This document shows, one piece after another, positions 30,444 to 30,925 of a stretch of DNA of 30,925 nucleotides; the first letter of the stretch is position 1, and each line of letters starts with the position of its first letter. The position numbers and the translations under genes were made by a program. Below the pieces are notes generated by a model, which made no database searches, had not been told where the DNA came from, and was given only the letters and a program-made list of their open reading frames with translations. The stretch comes from a bacterium (GTDB lineage Bacteria; Actinomycetota; Thermoleophilia; Solirubrobacterales; 70-9), in contig PKER01000009.1 of NCBI GenBank assembly GCA_002919115.1, positions 1 through 30,925 on the forward strand. Direction: 5' to 3'.

Positions 30444-30925
30444 GTGGCGCTGCTGGAAGTCGAGAACCTGCGCACGTACTTCGAGACGGAGGCCGGGCTC
30501 GCCCGCGCGGTCGACGGCGTCTCGTTCAGCGTCGACAAGGGCGAGGTGCTCGGGATCGTAGGAGAGAGCGGGAGCGGGAAGTCCGTGACTTCGCTCTCGA
30601 TCATGCGCCTCGTGCCGCAGCCTCCCGGCCGGATCATGCCCGGCAGCCGGATCGTGTTCCAGGGGCGGGACCTGCTCGCCTTGAGCGAGGCCGAGATGCG
30701 GCGCGTCCGCGGCAACGACATCGCCATGATCTTCCAGGAGCCGATGACGTCGCTCAATCCGGTCTACCCCGTGGGCGACCAGGTCGCGGAGGCGATCCGC
30801 CATCACCGTGGGGTGGGGAAGCGCGAGGCCAGGGCCCGGGCGGTCGAGCTGCTACGGCAGGTCGGGATCCCCGACCCGGAGCGGCGGGGGGGGGGGGGCC
30901 CCCCCCCCCCCCCCGGGGGGGGGGG
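30444..30925 (+). CDS. DppD/OppD-type peptide ABC transporter ATPase, partial
   Basis: The GTG at 30444 opens a frame beginning MALLEVENLRTYFETEAG. Walker A is GESGSGKSVTS and the Q-loop region is IFQEPMTSLNPVYPVGDQV, both typical of OppD/DppD. The frame runs to IPDPERR near 30885 and then dissolves into a run of G and C bases, so the signature, Walker B and C-terminal half are absent. Real coding sequence is trusted only to about 30885. It is the ATPase partner of the preceding permease. Confidence 0.85.
   Translation, partial: MALLEVENLRTYFETEAGLARAVDGVSFSVDKGEVLGIVGESGSGKSVTSLSIMRLVPQPPGRIMPGSRIVFQGRDLLALSEAEMRRVRGNDIAMIFQEPMTSLNPVYPVGDQVAEAIRHHRGVGKREARARAVELLRQVGIPDPERRGGGGPPPPPGGG
30886..30925. 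other. Poly-G/poly-C tract at the window end (probable artefact)
   Basis: The window ends in 13 G, 16 C and 11 G with no other base. It replaces sequence that should encode the conserved middle of DppD. Such pure homopolymers are a known signature of failed base calls assembled at a contig end. Confidence 0.85.

Noticed and set aside
30886..30925. G/C homopolymers as G-quadruplex or i-motif regulators
   Set aside because: They interrupt a conserved ATPase coding region at the very end of the window; a sequencing or assembly artefact is the simpler explanation.

Overview
This is a very GC-rich chromosomal segment, most likely from an actinobacterium of the Thermoleophilia (Solirubrobacterales-like). 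That placement is an inference. It rests on the base composition, an actinobacterial-style c-di-AMP riboswitch ahead of a secreted NlpC/P60-like hydrolase, TANNNT -10 boxes set for leaderless transcripts, a SigB/SigF-type sigma factor with partner-switching regulators, and the protein signatures. No rRNA, tRNA, insertion sequence, phage gene or CRISPR array was seen. Genes are tightly packed and no gene-free stretch exceeds 300 bases; the two longest (5514-5765 and 11470-11737) hold a terminator, promoters and probable operators.

Layout. 1-3267 (+): a gene tail, a small GST/glutaredoxin-fold protein, a riboswitch-controlled secreted hydrolase, then a translationally coupled azlC-azlD-gluQ set. 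3264-15941 is a polyamine/amine locus. On the minus strand lie a Tat-exported spermidine-dehydrogenase-like flavoprotein and an operon of class III aminotransferase, PucR regulator, alanine dehydrogenase and aminobutyraldehyde-type dehydrogenase. Diverging from the operon on the plus strand are the polyamine ABC transporter genes potA-potD-potB-potC. 16000-18245: a SigB/SigF-type sigma factor facing an RsbW-like kinase and an RsbV-like STAS protein; between them is a four-armed palindromic repeat. 18386-21396 (+): two further aldehyde dehydrogenases, the second MmsA-like. 21404-29477 (-): dinB, a GNAT acetyltransferase, a cupin, a PuuB-like amine oxidase, polyphosphate kinase, an M1 peptidase and a truncated Ppx/GppA exopolyphosphatase; a second multi-arm palindromic repeat lies upstream of the cupin. 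29470-30925 (+): DppC-like and partial DppD-like peptide transporter genes, ending in artificial-looking G/C homopolymers.

How it fits together. The transporter would import putrescine or spermidine. The flavoenzymes and the aminotransferase would convert amines to amino-aldehydes, and the aldehyde dehydrogenases would make GABA or beta-alanine. If the aminotransferase uses pyruvate, alanine dehydrogenase would recycle the alanine to pyruvate, ammonium and NADH. The MmsA-like enzyme could turn malonate semialdehyde into acetyl-CoA. Substrates are inferred from family and neighbourhood, not proven.

Caution. Near 29470-29514 a 5'-truncated exopolyphosphatase abuts a peptide-permease gene of different codon style, across short repeated sequence, and the window ends in G13-C16-G11. 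The last 1.4 kb may be a chimeric or artefactual join and should not be used for context inferences until checked with reads.
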